DNA from: Sciurus carolinensis
Lineage: Eukaryota; Chordata; Mammalia; Rodentia; Sciuridae
Assembly: GCF_902686445.1 (NCBI RefSeq)
Contig: NC_062224.1
Coordinates: 46,065,156-46,129,155 of the forward strand
Reading direction: 5' to 3'
Length of the DNA: 64,000 bases
Part shown: positions 34,891-45,692 of the stretch, in pieces
Position numbering within the stretch: position 1 is the first letter of the stretch
Layout: each line of letters begins with the position of its first letter
The notes under the pieces: generated by a model
Database searches by the model: none
Told to the model about the DNA's origin: nothing
What the model saw: only the letters and a program-made list of their open reading frames with translations
Program-made: the position numbers and the translations under genes

Positions 34891-36237
34891 TGATTAATGA
34901 TATAACTTGGACTTGAAGATGAGTAGCTCTTCTCCAAGTGGAAAGAGAATAAACAGATTACAGTAAGAAGAAAAAATACACAAAGGTCTCTCAAGATTTG
35001 TTGCTGGAGTAGTCTGCCTACTACAGTCTTTTGGGTTGTGGTGGTGAGGGTTCATCCCTTGATGAATTGCAAATCTTTTTGACACTCTTCTTTCTCCTGC
35101 ATCTTTGTCTGTGTCACCCAATCCCAACGCATCCAAAAACGCTGCTTGATTCTTTCAGCTTTAAACTCAAAAACTTGCACCTGGCCCACAATCGTAAATT
35201 GTGCTCATCAGACACAGTTCATGGTCTTCCCATTTCCCTCTGCTTTTTCCACCCCTCTTTCTGCTGGGAGGCAGTCTTTGTATAGCATCCTTTGTTTCAG
35301 AGAATTAATTGCTATCCTCCAGTGCCTGTCTGGTTCTTTCAGAGACTTTATGCAAATAAGGCTCCAGGTGGCCTGCTCTGATTCCCCTGAGTTCCCAGAG
35401 GGGCAACACCCCATTAGGATAGTCATCAAGAATAACATTTAGTAAGATCTCTTTGAGATTTGGAGAAGGTATTGCAGTTGCATAAAAGTTCTAGATAGTA
35501 ACAGAGCGGACCCAGTTCAGTTCAGTGTTTTGCTATGTTATGCTGTGTTATCATTCAAATGTTTTTCCTTCCTGAAGAAATTTTCTTACATTCATTCCTG
35601 CACACATATTTACCTATTTAGGGCATGGGACTTAGCTACAAGTACAGGATTTGAGGTTGATCCAGACCAACATTTTCCCTACTCTCACAGAGCTTACAGA
35701 TTAGTAGTGCAGGCAATTAAAAATTTAATTTCCAATGAAAAGGGAAAAAAGCAGCTTAGTGAAGACTTCTCAGAGGAAATTATTAAATATAGACCAAAAA
35801 GGAGAAGAATTCGCCACATAAAGAATTGAGGGAAGAGATGTGATAAAATGAGATAGGAAACATTACAAACTGTGTAACTGAAGACATAGGTAAGATCAGG
35901 TGGTTATTAAACCTACATACCTTCATAGTTCCCCAATCTGTCCCAGGTCTTCTTCCATCAAGCTCCCTATCTCTGCTCCTTTGTCAGAATAACCTTCCAT
36001 TCTATGTGACTCTTGTTCTACAAATGTTTATTACATTACTAGGACTCCTGTGGGTTTGTGTTGGAGACAAGAGCCTTTCTCTAGTCAGGAGTGACTTGAT
36101 TATTGATTGTGTCAATGACCTGGAAAGAGCTCTCTGAGACCAGATCCTGTAGCTTAGGAAGGGATGTAAGGATTTTGTTTCTTTTGGTGTTGATCCCAAA
36201 AGATGAACAATGCATAGAAATAAGGCGAGGGATAACC
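34891..36237. other. Unassigned DNA with a possible old repeat
   Basis: Only the weak repeat match at 35630-35830 is noted. Overlapping frames at 35031-35285 and 35146-35442 lack domains. Confidence 0.35.
35630..35830 (+). repeat. Possible ancient interspersed repeat fragment
   Basis: 'ctactctcacagagcttaca' followed by 'gaagacttctcagaggaaat' shows the same phrases as the unnamed repeat at 51230 and 63560. An open frame at 35530-35829 covers it but has no coding merit. Confidence 0.35.
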
Positions 36238-36597
36238 GTGTTATTCAGCTTTCTATTACTGTGACAAAATCCCTCAGCTCGTCAACTTATAGGGAGGAAA
36301 GGTTCATTTTGGCTCTGGTTTCAGAGGTTTTAGTCCATGGTCTCATTGGTATTGTGCCTGTGTGAAACCATACATCATTGCAGGGAGTGCATGGTTGAGG
36401 AAGCAGCTTGCCTCCTTGTACTGGGAAGCAAAGAGAGGGGCAAGGAAGACTAGCCTCACACATTACACTTTTAGGGCAAGCCCCTAGTCACTGAGTTCCA
36501 TATGTTCAAGGTTCCACCACCTTCCAATAGTGCTAAGCTGGCAACCAAGCCTTTAACATATGGGCCTTTGAGGGATATTCCAGATCCAAACCACAGA
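36238..36597 (-). mobile_element. MaLR-type LTR, antisense
   Basis: 'gtgttattcagctttctatt', 'actgtgacaaaatccctcag', 'ttttggctctggtttcagag', 'caccaccttccaatagtgc' and 'attccagatccaaaccaca' match the copies at 15767, 22462 and 45693. Confidence 0.8.
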
Positions 36598-36619
36598 GGT
36601 AGTTAAGAGTAATACTTTT

Positions 36620-36873
36620 TTAAAAAATTATTTATTTATTTTTAAATTTTTTACAGACTGCATTTTGATTCATTGTACACAAATGGGGTACATCATTTCG
36701 TTTCTATGGTTGTACACGATGTAGATTCATACCATTCATGTAATCATACATGTACATAGGGTAATGATGTCTGTCTCATTCCACCATTTTCATACCTCTC
36801 CTCCCTCTCATTTCCTTCTACATAATCTAAAATTTCCCCCATTCTTCTCTCACTCCCCACACCCCCCATTATA
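36620..36873 (-). mobile_element. 5'-truncated L1 3' end, antisense, with TSD
   Basis: A T/A-rich tail is followed by 'cattgtacacaaatggggta' and 'cataccattcatgtaatcat', then a pyrimidine-rich part. A 10-bp direct repeat taatactttt flanks it (36610-36619 and 36874-36883). It is the same young L1 3' UTR type as at 7949-8135; the shared region differs at only scattered positions. Confidence 0.88.
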
Positions 36874-37284
36874 TAATACTTTTAAAGAATCTTTTTAATT
36901 GAAAACCATAGTGAGAAATGCATTTAACATTGCAACACAGAAAACACATATATTACTGAAACTTTAGTTTTCCCAACTTTTAATTTGGGGAAAAATTACT
37001 TATATTACATGAAAACAATCTGATATTTATTTTTTGGTTCTGAATAGTAGTTTTTAGACTGATAACTCATTAGTGGGCCACAAAATCAACTCGGTCATCA
37101 TAAGTACCTTAAAAAATGAAATAGAATCATTCAGTGAAGACAGGATGGGAAATAGTGAAAAAAATAAACAATACAGTGGAGTCAGTCTTTTGTAGCTAAA
37201 TTAATTTAATAATTTTTCTTGAATTTTTCTAAGTCACTGTTTCTTGAATCATATGTGTTTTGATATATGAAACTCAATACAGAT

Positions 37285-37475
37285 CAGAGATATGGCTGTG
37301 GGTTCTGGAGTATGGGTTCAAATCTTGACTGCTACTCAGTAGCTGACTCTGTCTCCTGCACTTTGCTTGCCTCATGTGTAAAACAGGATGAGAATAGTAC
37401 CTCACCTAGTGCAAGAATTAAATAAGAATTAAATTGCTTGACACATAACCAACCCTTAATAAATATTACTGAAGG
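37285..37475 (+). mobile_element. MIR element, sense
   Basis: 'gctgtgggttctggagtatg', 'gggttcaaatcttgactgc', 'gcctcatgtgtaaaacagga' and 'cccttaataaatattactga' match MIR from the 5' part to the 3' end. Confidence 0.8.
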
Positions 37476-37544
37476 GTTACAGAAAATAATATTCCTGCAA
37501 CATAACCCCTGAAGAAAAATGGAGAGAGGTGTGGCTCGGGAAGG

Positions 37545-37985
37545 AGGGAGAGGAAACTAGTTAAGGAACAATAGGCCCTGGGGGAAAGGGGCAGATACTG
37601 AATGCTGGGTCCTAAACCAAGACTTACCCCATGGCTAATTAGTCCTAAATGGCAGCACAGCAAATACCAATGGGTGAGATTTGAGTACTCAACCCTTGGA
37701 ATCTGGACTCTTATCTCCCCAGATGAGTTTCAACCTTTTTGCAACTATCCTCCTAAATTAAAGTTTTAACCTGTTCAACTAACCCCTGACGGTCAAAACT
37801 GCACATACGTGACTTCCAATGATTCCATCACTGTACCCTATAAAACCAAAATTCCCTCTGTAACTGATGGCCATTTTCCCATTCCGAAAATGGACTCCCA
37901 TGGTGCCCGAATCCGTGAAGGACTAAAGATCTCTCTCAATCTGCTGAGGTCTGCTTCCCATCCTTTTGTGCTTACAATTATCATT
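37545..37985 (+). mobile_element. Possible ERV-type LTR
   Basis: A segment with LTR-like composition has C/A-rich phrases ('ctgttcaactaacccctgac') and a TATA-like 'gtaccctataaaaccaaaat' (about 37833). About 150 bp of possible R/U5 follow. No clear AATAAA or TSD was found, so the call is tentative; an unknown old repeat or unique DNA is possible. Confidence 0.35.
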
Positions 37986-37994
37986 ATAATTATT

Positions 37995-39555
37995 TTATAT
38001 TAAGTATTAAGTACTTTTTAATTTTTGCTCAGTTTTTCTCAACTTACTATGTAGGACCAAGGAAAGAGTTATGTGTATTGAAGGGGAGGGCTCTGAAAGT
38101 CAGATTGCTGGGGGCAGGAAGACATCAAAGTGGAAGACTCATAAGGAAAAACTGAAACTCCCAGGGCAAGAGTGGAGGCCCTCAGTCCTTCCAGGGATGA
38201 ACCTGGGAGGTTCAGGGTTTCTTTCTTTAAAGAAAGCAGCTGTCCTTACAATTCCATTCTCTAGTGTCCTTGCTTCTCACCACTCTTCTTGATCAAATTC
38301 TAGTTTTTAACACAAATTTGAATTTTCCTACAAAAATTTCCCTGACATTCTAAGTTTTGCTCTTTGCTTGAGTACCCTTTCTGTTTGTCAGTCTTTGATT
38401 CAAGGAATTTTTCAGCACTGAGCAACAGAGGAGGGTTTTTTTTTTTTTTTTTTTTCTTAATACTTGGAGTATGGGGGTGCAGTAAATAGCAGAATGAGAA
38501 AAAATTATATTTTGTAACTATTTTTCAGAGGCAAAAGTATGTTAAAAACACTTAAGACATTTGGTATACAGTTCTTAGCCACTTCCACTTTAAAAAAATG
38601 ACAGGTGATATTTACCTGTTGGACAATCTCAGGTATATCTAGAATCTCACTTAAAATCATTCCCATTTTTGGAAATGATATGCATAAAACATTTCATAAA
38701 ATGTAAATAATGAAACTGACAATTTAAAGGTATCTTAAAATTATTGCTTTGTAAGAAAAAAAATCACTAGTTTTAAAATGTGTGGAACTTTTTAAAATTT
38801 TACTATACCTGTGCTGCACAGAACAAAAACCTTGTTAAAATTAAATGGACTTTAAAAATATATCCTACATCATTTGATAGATTATTAAGACATTATACGA
38901 TAATAAAATGTAGAAATTTTACCCATCAGAAACTTTCCAAAACTCTAACTGGAATAAAACACATGCTTATTTTTAACCTACTCAGATCTCAAGAGTTAAA
39001 GGCATTCTCCCCATCATTATTCTTTCCCAATTTAGTGTGTAAATAAAATATTGTTTTAGGATTTATATATACTGGAGCTGCTTTGCAAAATCCCTGACTT
39101 GGCTATTTGCCATGGTTCCAAGTAAGTTTTTAAAAGTGATCCTTGCTTTTTTCAATACTTCCTTCTTAGTATCTCCCTTCCCAAGGTTTCTTTTCCCCGT
39201 TATTTTTGCCTCAAGACAGATGTTTGATCCACATCGTTTACTTTTTTCTGCTTCTAAGACTCCCACAACCAGAAGTCATGTTAATGCTCTGTCGTCAGTT
39301 CTTCGCGCCTTCCTTTTTCCTCCTACCGAGCCATGTTGTCACCAGAACTCCTTTGGAAAGCATACCCGAGCAGAGGTTAGGCTTGGACACGGAGGGTATC
39401 GTCACATGGGTGATGGGGGGCTGGAAAGTTCATACGGGCGAAGAAACGCATACATGTTTAGATCACTGTCCGTTAAAGGTAATAGAAGTGGACCTGTATG
39501 TAGGTCGCTTCGTTGACCAGAAACGGGAAATCGAGTAGTAAGAGGAAAAACTAAA
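37995..39555. other. Unassigned DNA left of the CpG island
   Basis: AT-rich, with a T-run at 38434-38454. From about 39280 CpGs begin to appear as the sequence approaches the island. The overlapping frames at 39112-39516 and 39206-39538 differ in frame and show no domain. A leftward gene from the island would pass through here as intron or exon, but none is visible. Confidence 0.4.
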
Positions 39556-39591
39556 GGCTCCTAGGAAAGTACAGAAGGCGGCGCCAGGGCA

Positions 39592-39726
39592 GGGCGGGGC
39601 GGGGCAGACCGACACCAGGACAGCGGGAGGGGGCAGTCGGGGGCCGGAGCCCGAGCCGGAGCCGGAAGGGCGGAGCCCAGGGGGCGGGACGCAGTCGGCT
39701 ATGGGCGGGGCTGAGCCCGGGCGGGG
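39592..39726. promoter_or_regulatory. Cluster of GC boxes (SP/KLF-type sites)
   Basis: Five GGGCGG-type cores lie within about 135 bp: a double box gggcggggcggggc at 39592-39605, then cores at 39668, 39681-39689, 39703 and 39719. SP1/KLF factors bind such sites in TATA-less CpG-island promoters. The hexameric run at 39644-39667 lies between them. No TATA box is seen nearby, which fits dispersed initiation. Binding is inferred from the motifs only. Confidence 0.6.
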
Positions 39727-39851
39727 AGAGCTGAGGTGGAGCCTGCTCGGAGTCGGGGTGGAGCGAGGGCCCACGGGAGAGCTGACTCCTCAGGGTGGAG
39801 GACCCGCCTTGAGACCCGTAAGCACCTGGTGAAAAGCAAAGGCTCTTCCCA

Positions 39852-39879
39852 CACGTGGAGAACTTTTAATGAACACGTG
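39852..39879. promoter_or_regulatory. Pair of CACGTG E-boxes
   Basis: Perfect CACGTG hexamers occur at 39852-39857 and 39874-39879, 22 bp apart, in the less CpG-dense saddle of the island. A third lies at 40832-40837, and there the shared string gaacacgtgag is identical to that at the second site. USF/MYC/MAX-type bHLH factors bind CACGTG. Function is inferred from motif clustering only. Confidence 0.4.
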
Positions 39880-40246
39880 AGGGAAGAAAGGCAGTGTGTG
39901 TGGAAAAACTAAATCAGAACCCTGGTGTCCTGCTGGAACCCCCCTCTCCCCGCCAGCGACAGCTTGTTTGCTGTGTTTCTGGTGGTCTCCGTCTCCTTCT
40001 GTTTAATTTCCTCACCCCGGGCACAGGTTTGGGCAAAGCCTTGTTAGAGGTCTGCTTCCTTGGCCTTCACGCCTGCGAAGCCTACGGGCACCCGCGCAGC
40101 AAAGGCGGCCCGCGACTGCGCCCAAGGCCCCGCGACGGGGGCGGGGCGCTGAGGACTGGGCGTCTCTCCTGCTGTGGCGCTGGGGGCGGAGCCGTGAGGG
40201 CGAGCGCCCGCGCCAGGCTGCCTGACCTCCCGAACGCCGGGTCCCT

Positions 40247-40254
40247 TGACGTCA
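40247..40254. promoter_or_regulatory. Perfect CRE palindrome TGACGTCA
   Basis: The sequence reads TGACGTCA exactly. A second half-site (TGACG) starts 16 bp downstream at 40263. CREB/ATF proteins bind this palindrome, and functional CREs usually lie within about 200 bp of the transcription start. Its position 33 bp before a candidate splice donor would make any rightward first exon very short, or place the site inside the exon. Confidence 0.6.
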
Positions 40255-40286
40255 CTCCGCCGTGACGCGCACGCTGTAGGAAAACT

Positions 40287-40292
40287 GTAAGT
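40287..40292 (+). other. Candidate splice donor ending a non-coding first exon
   Basis: The sequence aaaactGTAAGTttgcg matches the donor consensus from +1 to +6 (GTAAGT), though the exon side (ACT) is weak. It lies in the right lobe of the CpG island just after the CRE. If used, the exon would end at 40286 and the sequence to the right would be intron 1. Weaker plus-strand alternatives are GTAAGC at 39819 and GTGAGG at 40193; minus-strand candidates (CTCAC on the plus strand) occur near 40010 and 40486. Transcript evidence would be needed to choose. Confidence 0.3.
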
Positions 40293-40544
40293 TTGCGAGG
40301 ATCCTTGCAGCTCCCTGATTTTGCGGTGCTCGCGGACCGCTGGCAGCTCTGCGGCGGTGTTGGCTGTGGGCGTTTAAGTCTTGGAAGATCAGGGGAGCCG
40401 CTGGACGTGGCGAAGGGACAGGTGCCCGCTCAGAGCGGGAGCGCGCCCTTCTGGGAGGGAAGGACCCAGGTGCTGACTGGCGAGGCCTCACCCGGCGAGG
40501 CAGGGTCCGCACCTTTTACCCCAGGGGAGGAGAGAGCCTGGGAC

Positions 40545-41684
40545 CAGAGGGACATCCAAATGGACAGCCCTTTAAAAAATTTAGATTTAGATTTGTGTTC
40601 TTCATCCCCTCAGCCCTGCAATTGGACGTGTTAAGTCTAGGGTGGAGATTGCCTTCAGAGACTAGGAATCCTTATGTCTGGGTTTGCTGTGAGATCCCGC
40701 AAGGGCCCAAATCGCTGAGGACGAGTTATAAGACAACCACCTGCTGCCTTAGTTTCCTTTTGTGTCCAGTGGATGGAACGCAGCCTCAGTCCTGCTAATT
40801 GTCTCTCACAAGACCGGGAACGTTATGAGAACACGTGAGATAACACAAGCATGGAAAATGCTACAGAGGCTTTAAAAACAATTGGTTATTTTGAGGTATG
40901 TGGTGGTCATTGGCCATTGTAGGCAGAGATCTTTCTCATAGTTTTGCTTCCTCTTCACATCCTCAAACCCACCCCATCTAACTATGACACTTACGTCTGC
41001 TGGGTTATCTGAGCTATTGTCTTGGAATTTGATGGATAAGGACTCAAAACTAACTGGGATTAACACAGTGATCTTGGTAATACAATGCTCCCGTTGTCTG
41101 GGTTTTACAGCGAAAGCTTTTAGCATACTGGAACTAGCACATTATACTCAACACACATACAATTGAATTTTAGGAGTTGTTGGTGTTTTGAGTTGGAATA
41201 TTCAGTCATCCAATCTCACTACTTGAATACTTGGCTAACTCTTGCCAAGGATTAGTACATTATTGATGAGTTAATGCTACTATGTAATACTTCTCAGAAC
41301 TTGGGACAAGTATTTGTCAAGTATTGAAGGAAGAATATTACACACACATCAGGGTATATTTATACAGGAGATTAAGAGCTCACATTTCTATAAATTCAGT
41401 TCAAGGGTGTAATATCCTATCCTGGGGAGGAGCCTTAAAATCAGAAAGCAGGGCTTCTAATTTTTGTTCTACCATTTACTAGCTTTGTGTTTAAAGAGAA
41501 GTCACTCAAATGTGGAACTTTGTTATCTCTAAAATGTAAGATGATGGTACAGTGCTGTTCCTTTTTCAAGAGTCAGATGAGATCATGAGTATGAAAGTGA
41601 AAAGCTTTCTAAGTATGATATTAAGAGACTTACATCAGTTCCTACCCTGAATGAGAAGTGTGCATTCAGAAGTCAGGTTGTGAG
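40545..41684. other. Unassigned DNA right of the CpG island
   Basis: No repeat is recognised for 1.1 kb, which is unusual here and typical of sequence next to an active promoter. It includes the third CACGTG (40832-40837). It would be the start of intron 1 for a rightward gene. Confidence 0.45.
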
Positions 41685-41969
41685 TCAGAACTAGAAATAT
41701 AGCAGCGAAGAAGACAGTCTCCAACTTAGTGGAACTCATGTTACAGTTGGGAAATAGACAACAAAGAATAAGTCCATAAAATAATTTCAGATAGGAATAA
41801 GTATAGTGAAATAAAGGAAGATAAGAGGAGCATGGGGAACAGGGAAGGTTGTTTTAATAGAATCTGTCAGGGGAGGCCATTTAAAGGAGAAGGCAGTTTA
41901 ATCTATTGAAGTGAGGGGAAGAGCTTGAATTAGAACATTTCAGGGAGGGATAATAATAGCAGTGAACAC

Positions 41970-42165
41970 TTGAGTAGAGCTTCCATATGTAAGCACTGTT
42001 CTAAACTCTAAATTCTTAAAACCACATGAAGTAACACTATCTCCATTTGTATAGAGGAGGAAACAAAGATTAGGGATTTGCTCACCTGAAATGTGGTAGA
42101 GACTGAATTTGGGCAATCTGACTTCAGAGTCAATGCTTCATATGACAACATTTGTCTGCCCCAGA
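41970..42165 (-). mobile_element. MIR element, antisense
   Basis: 'gtaagcactgttctaaactc', 'aagtaacactatctccattt', 'aggaggaaacaaagattag' and 'tctgacttcagagtcaatgc' follow the reverse MIR order. Confidence 0.8.
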
Positions 42166-42208
42166 GCTCAGGATAGGGCTCTGAGGTAGAAACAAGCCTG
42201 AAGTGGTA

Positions 42209-42224
42209 AAAAAAAAAAAAAAAA
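42209..42224. repeat. Poly(A) run
   Basis: A pure A-run of about 16 bases inside the unnamed repeat. An 11-base G-run follows at 42305-42315. Confidence 0.85.
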
Positions 42225-42724
42225 CAGCAAGATGAGCATGTTCAGAGCACAGTAAGGAAAGGGGAAAGTGGTGGCATATGAGGTTGGAGGGCCTGCTAGG
42301 CGGTGGGGGGGGGGGCAGGCCTTGTAGGGTGTGTTGCAGTAAAGATATTATTCTAAATGTAATAGGAAACTACTGGAAAGTTTGCATCAAGAGAGTGGCA
42401 TCTAGTTTAAGCGTTATTGTATGGAGAATTAAATGTAGAGTGAAGAGTTAGTGAAATAAAAAAGGAGAGAGAGGCTGTTGCTGTACCTTCGGGAACCAGA
42501 TGAATAGTACTTTAGGCTAGGGCATGTAGTTGTAGAGATGATGTGTGAGAATTTGTAACATATTAATAGGATTAGTTGGTGTAGAGTGTGAGGAAAAGGG
42601 AGAAGTAAATTCTTAGTTGAAAGTGGAACAACAGAGTAGTGGTGCAGTTTATTAAAAGAGGACATGAAAATGTGATTTGGGAGGAAAAATATGAATTCAG
42701 TTTTGGATAAGTTTTAGATGCTTG

Positions 42725-42960
42725 TTAGACATAGTACTAACAATATAAATGCTAGTAATAATAGTAAGCATAGTGTAACTGGTGTTCTAGGCAGAGTTTT
42801 AAGTTTGCATAATTAATTCATTTTTAATCCTCAAAACAGTGAGTATGGTTGGAGCTATTTTTGTCCCCATTTTACAGATGAGAAAGTGAAGGTACAGAAA
42901 ACCTTAATTTGCCTCGTTTGTGAGTGGGAAAACTGAGATTCACACCCAAGTGTTCTCTGG
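42725..42960 (-). mobile_element. MIR element, antisense
   Basis: 'ctaggcagagttttaagttt', 'catttttaatcctcaaaaca' and 'ccccattttacagatgagaa' match MIR in reverse. Confidence 0.75.
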
Positions 42961-43214
42961 CTTTGGAGTACATGCAGTTAATTCCTGTGACTGCCTCCGT
43001 GTGAATGTGGCGACTGTGTATGAATATGAATGTGGAGCTTGGGAATGGTCAGGGTTGGAAATACACATTTATATTTCTGAAGAGAAAGCCTGCCTTTATT
43101 CCTCATCTAAGCTTGGGTTGGCAGTGGGAGAAAACATAAGGAGTGGGGCTGTACTGATAGTTTTTTCATTACTTGATTGGGTTCATGCAGAGTCCATCCT
43201 TTCCTCACTCATCC

Positions 43215-43320
43215 CCCCACTGTAGGTTCCAGGAGGGCAAGGTTTCTCTCTCTGTAATTTCTCTATCTCCAGTCCTTATACGTTGTGTGCCATGTAGTAG
43301 TTGTTAAGGATGACTTTATA
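43215..43320 (+). mobile_element. L2 3' end, sense
   Basis: 'ggttccaggagggcaaggtt', 'tctccagtccttatacgttg' and 'gccatgtagtagttgttaa' match the L2 3' segment (the 'gagggcaggg...tatccccagc...gcctggcac' order), with mutations. Confidence 0.55.
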
Positions 43321-43329
43321 TGAAGGGCG

Positions 43330-45365
43330 TTTAGTTAGATTTTGGGAGTTCAGAGATGAATAAACATAGCACTCTTCCTGCAGGAACAGAGTATGAGGAA
43401 AAACCTGTGGGGATAAAATTAGAGTAGACTAAATGCATAAATACATGCTGATTAGTTCATTCTGGTTTTCCACACACCCCTTCCCCCCACACTGTGACTT
43501 TAGAGATGGGGCATGAAAAGGCCAAAAGAGCAAAAGAATGCCTAAGCAATTGCAGGAAGAATTTAAGGTTCCCCAAGAGTCCTTTTATACCAAAGAATTA
43601 CTCAAAATCTTGCATATTTTACTACATTTGCATTAGTTTTATTTGGCACTGATATGATTTTTGCCAAATGAAATAAATTGTGATATTTGACTATCATTGT
43701 GGAGTGATGAGTTTTTCCAGTTGTTACCTCAGTGTTGACAGGGATCACTAGTGAAATAAGGGAGTTGGCTTGGACTTTTGCAGCTTGCATACTAGAAGGT
43801 GATGGAAGGGGCTATGTGTGAGGCAGTTTGGCAGGTTTCCACTAGTTTAAGTGTATCACACCAAATTTCCACATATTGGAATAAGTTTGAATTTTTCTGA
43901 TCCACTCTTTAAAATTGAGATATATATTTTGTTGTAGAAAGGGCATCTGGTAATATGTGTCATAGGTGGAATTACAGTTTGCTTCTCTTATATCTGGAAC
44001 ATTGTAGAACTAGAGACTAGACTAGCTAGAGAAAAATATCCCCTCTCCCCCACCCAAAATGTGTCTTGTTTCTGTAGGTCATTTTCAGGCATACCACAAT
44101 CTGATTACAGTTGTCACAGTTTTATCACTTCCTAACAGTATTTCAAGTTTGAACCATTAAAAAATTATTTTAAATTGCACTACTATAGATTTTATAATTT
44201 TAGAGTTTTTCTTATAATAAAATTATATTTTGTTTAGCTTTTCAAGTTTTTATTGGGAGAGGTGATCCGAATAACCAAGTTCATCAATGCTCCAACAGAA
44301 TCCCTCCACAAATATAAATGTAGAAGTTTGCTGTCTCATTTTGCAGTTCACAAAATTGTAAATCTGCTTGTATAGATTTACTGAATTCAATGGACTTGAA
44401 ATGATTGGTATTTCTTGATGTCAATTTTGCAGTTAACTTCCCTAAGAACATCAGATGCCCATATGTGGTATAAAGTAGAATTAACTATTGGCCTGTTGAT
44501 TGCACAGGCTTTATGGAAGTTCAGGCTCAGTGAGGGCAGGTCGGTGATTGTGTCAGGTAGCTCCCAGAAGAGGAAGTGTGATGGTAAGTCCTATTTGAAG
44601 ATAAGAGAAGCCATTCTTAACATGAAGATGTGAAATACAGCATCCTAGATAATACATAAAATTCAAATTTCTTTTAAAATTTATACTTGTACAAGCAAAT
44701 TTAAAAGCTCCTTTAATGTAAAAGTGGCAATATAAATATATGGAAATTTTTTCTTATAGAAAACAATGTGTATAGCCTGCGATGGCACATGCCAGGAATT
44801 TAAATGTAGTTCATAAAATTCCACTTTTTGTAGTTACCTTTATTTTTGCATATTACCTTTTTGCTCATATATATTAGGAGTAATAACTAAATACTAGTTT
44901 TTGTATTTTTGACACTGTAAATGTTTGAATAATTTAAGTAATTTATGTAAATTTAAATAATTTATGAATTGTGATTCATAGTTTCTTAGAAATTAAAATC
45001 TCTAGCTTGTTCCCCCCACACATAAACACTTTTTGTCTAATAATTAGTAAGTCTGAGTGAGACTAAGCTTTAGTGACAGAGTTCGACCAAGTTGTCTCCT
45101 CCAAAAGAATAATCAAAAGCAAATTCTTAGTATTAAACACAAACAAATTATTCCTTTGCTGTTGGTGGAAGGTATGGCTTAACCATAGCTATCCACTATA
45201 ACTATAGTTCTCTTTAAGTTGTTACCATCCCACAGGCAGCGTTTGCTTATTTAGTTCTTATCTTTCAAAGCTGCTAGTTTCAGGCTCCATTCTGAGCCAC
45301 CAATTTTTAGAAAGATAAATGTGAGATAAATATCGGAATATGGTACTATGAATTTAGAGCAGTAA
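43330..45365. other. Unassigned AT-rich DNA
   Basis: No gene or repeat recognised in 2 kb. Confidence 0.4.
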
Positions 45366-45369
45366 AAGG

Positions 45370-45520
45370 ATAATTTTGTCTTATCCAACCCACCCTGGGG
45401 ATATTTTGCAATGTTTAGAGACATCTTTGGTTTCACAACTGTGTGTAGGGGTATCTAGTGGGTTGATGCCAGAAATGTTACTAAACACATCCTACAATTC
45501 ATCAGACAACCTCCCAACCA
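45370..45520 (+). mobile_element. hAT-type MER element (MER5-like class), sense
   Basis: 'gggatattttgcaatgttta', 'gagacatctttggtttcaca' and 'tctagtgggttgatgccag' fit a short, old DNA transposon family common in mammals. The element at 59163-59380 is an antisense copy of the same family. The exact MER name is uncertain. Confidence 0.6.
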
Positions 45521-45558
45521 AAAAAAAAAAAGAAAAAAAGAAAAAAGAAAAAAAAATT
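45520..45558. repeat. A-rich low-complexity tract
   Basis: A-runs separated by single g residues (aaaaaaagaaaaaaag style) follow the MER element. Confidence 0.9.
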
Positions 45559-45692
45559 TAACCAGTTTAAAATGTTAATGCTTTAGATATTGAGAAATTG
45601 TATAATCTCCAAACTCTTCATTTTATTTCATTTCATCCCTCCTTTTCTCTCCTTTTCTGTCCTCTCCCCTCACATCCCCCTCTCTTCCTGAT

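Larger units (their letters stand above)
39560..40540. promoter_or_regulatory. CpG island, probable gene promoter (possibly bidirectional)
   Basis: This is the only GC- and CpG-dense stretch in the window, in two lobes (about 39560-39790 and 40060-40530) joined by a less dense part. The left lobe has clustered GC boxes (39592-39605, 39668-39673, 39681-39689, 39703-39710, 39719-39726) and a GGAGCC-like hexamer run (39644-39667). The right lobe has another GC box (40137-40146), a perfect CRE and a candidate splice donor. Islands of this kind mark mammalian RNA polymerase II start sites; that is general knowledge. Which strand is transcribed is not shown, and both are possible because the two lobes could serve divergent transcripts. 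Open frames inside it (39463-39774 minus, 39894-40265 plus, 40293-40634 plus) look like GC-driven chance frames with no recognisable domain, so the transcribed part is probably 5' UTR. The gene is not identified. Confidence 0.85.
41685..42760 (+). repeat. Ancient interspersed repeat, family not named, split by a MIR
   Basis: 'gtggaactcatgttacag', 'gggaaatagacaacaaaga', 'aggggaggccatttaaagg' run up to about 41965. After the MIR at 41970-42165 it resumes with 'ggcctgctaggcggtgg', 'gccttgtagggtgtgttg', 'ctactggaaagtttgcatc' and 'gaattcagttttggataag'. This is the longest, best ordered copy of the recurring repeat, lacking obvious coding potential. Confidence 0.5.

Noticed and set aside
39463..40634. 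Four open frames of 103-123 codons in the CpG island (39463-39774 minus; 39894-40265, 40293-40634 plus; 40252-40512 minus)
   Set aside because: GC-rich DNA has few stop codons. The frames oppose each other, show no domain and contain Pro/Gly/Ser/Arg composition expected from the base content.
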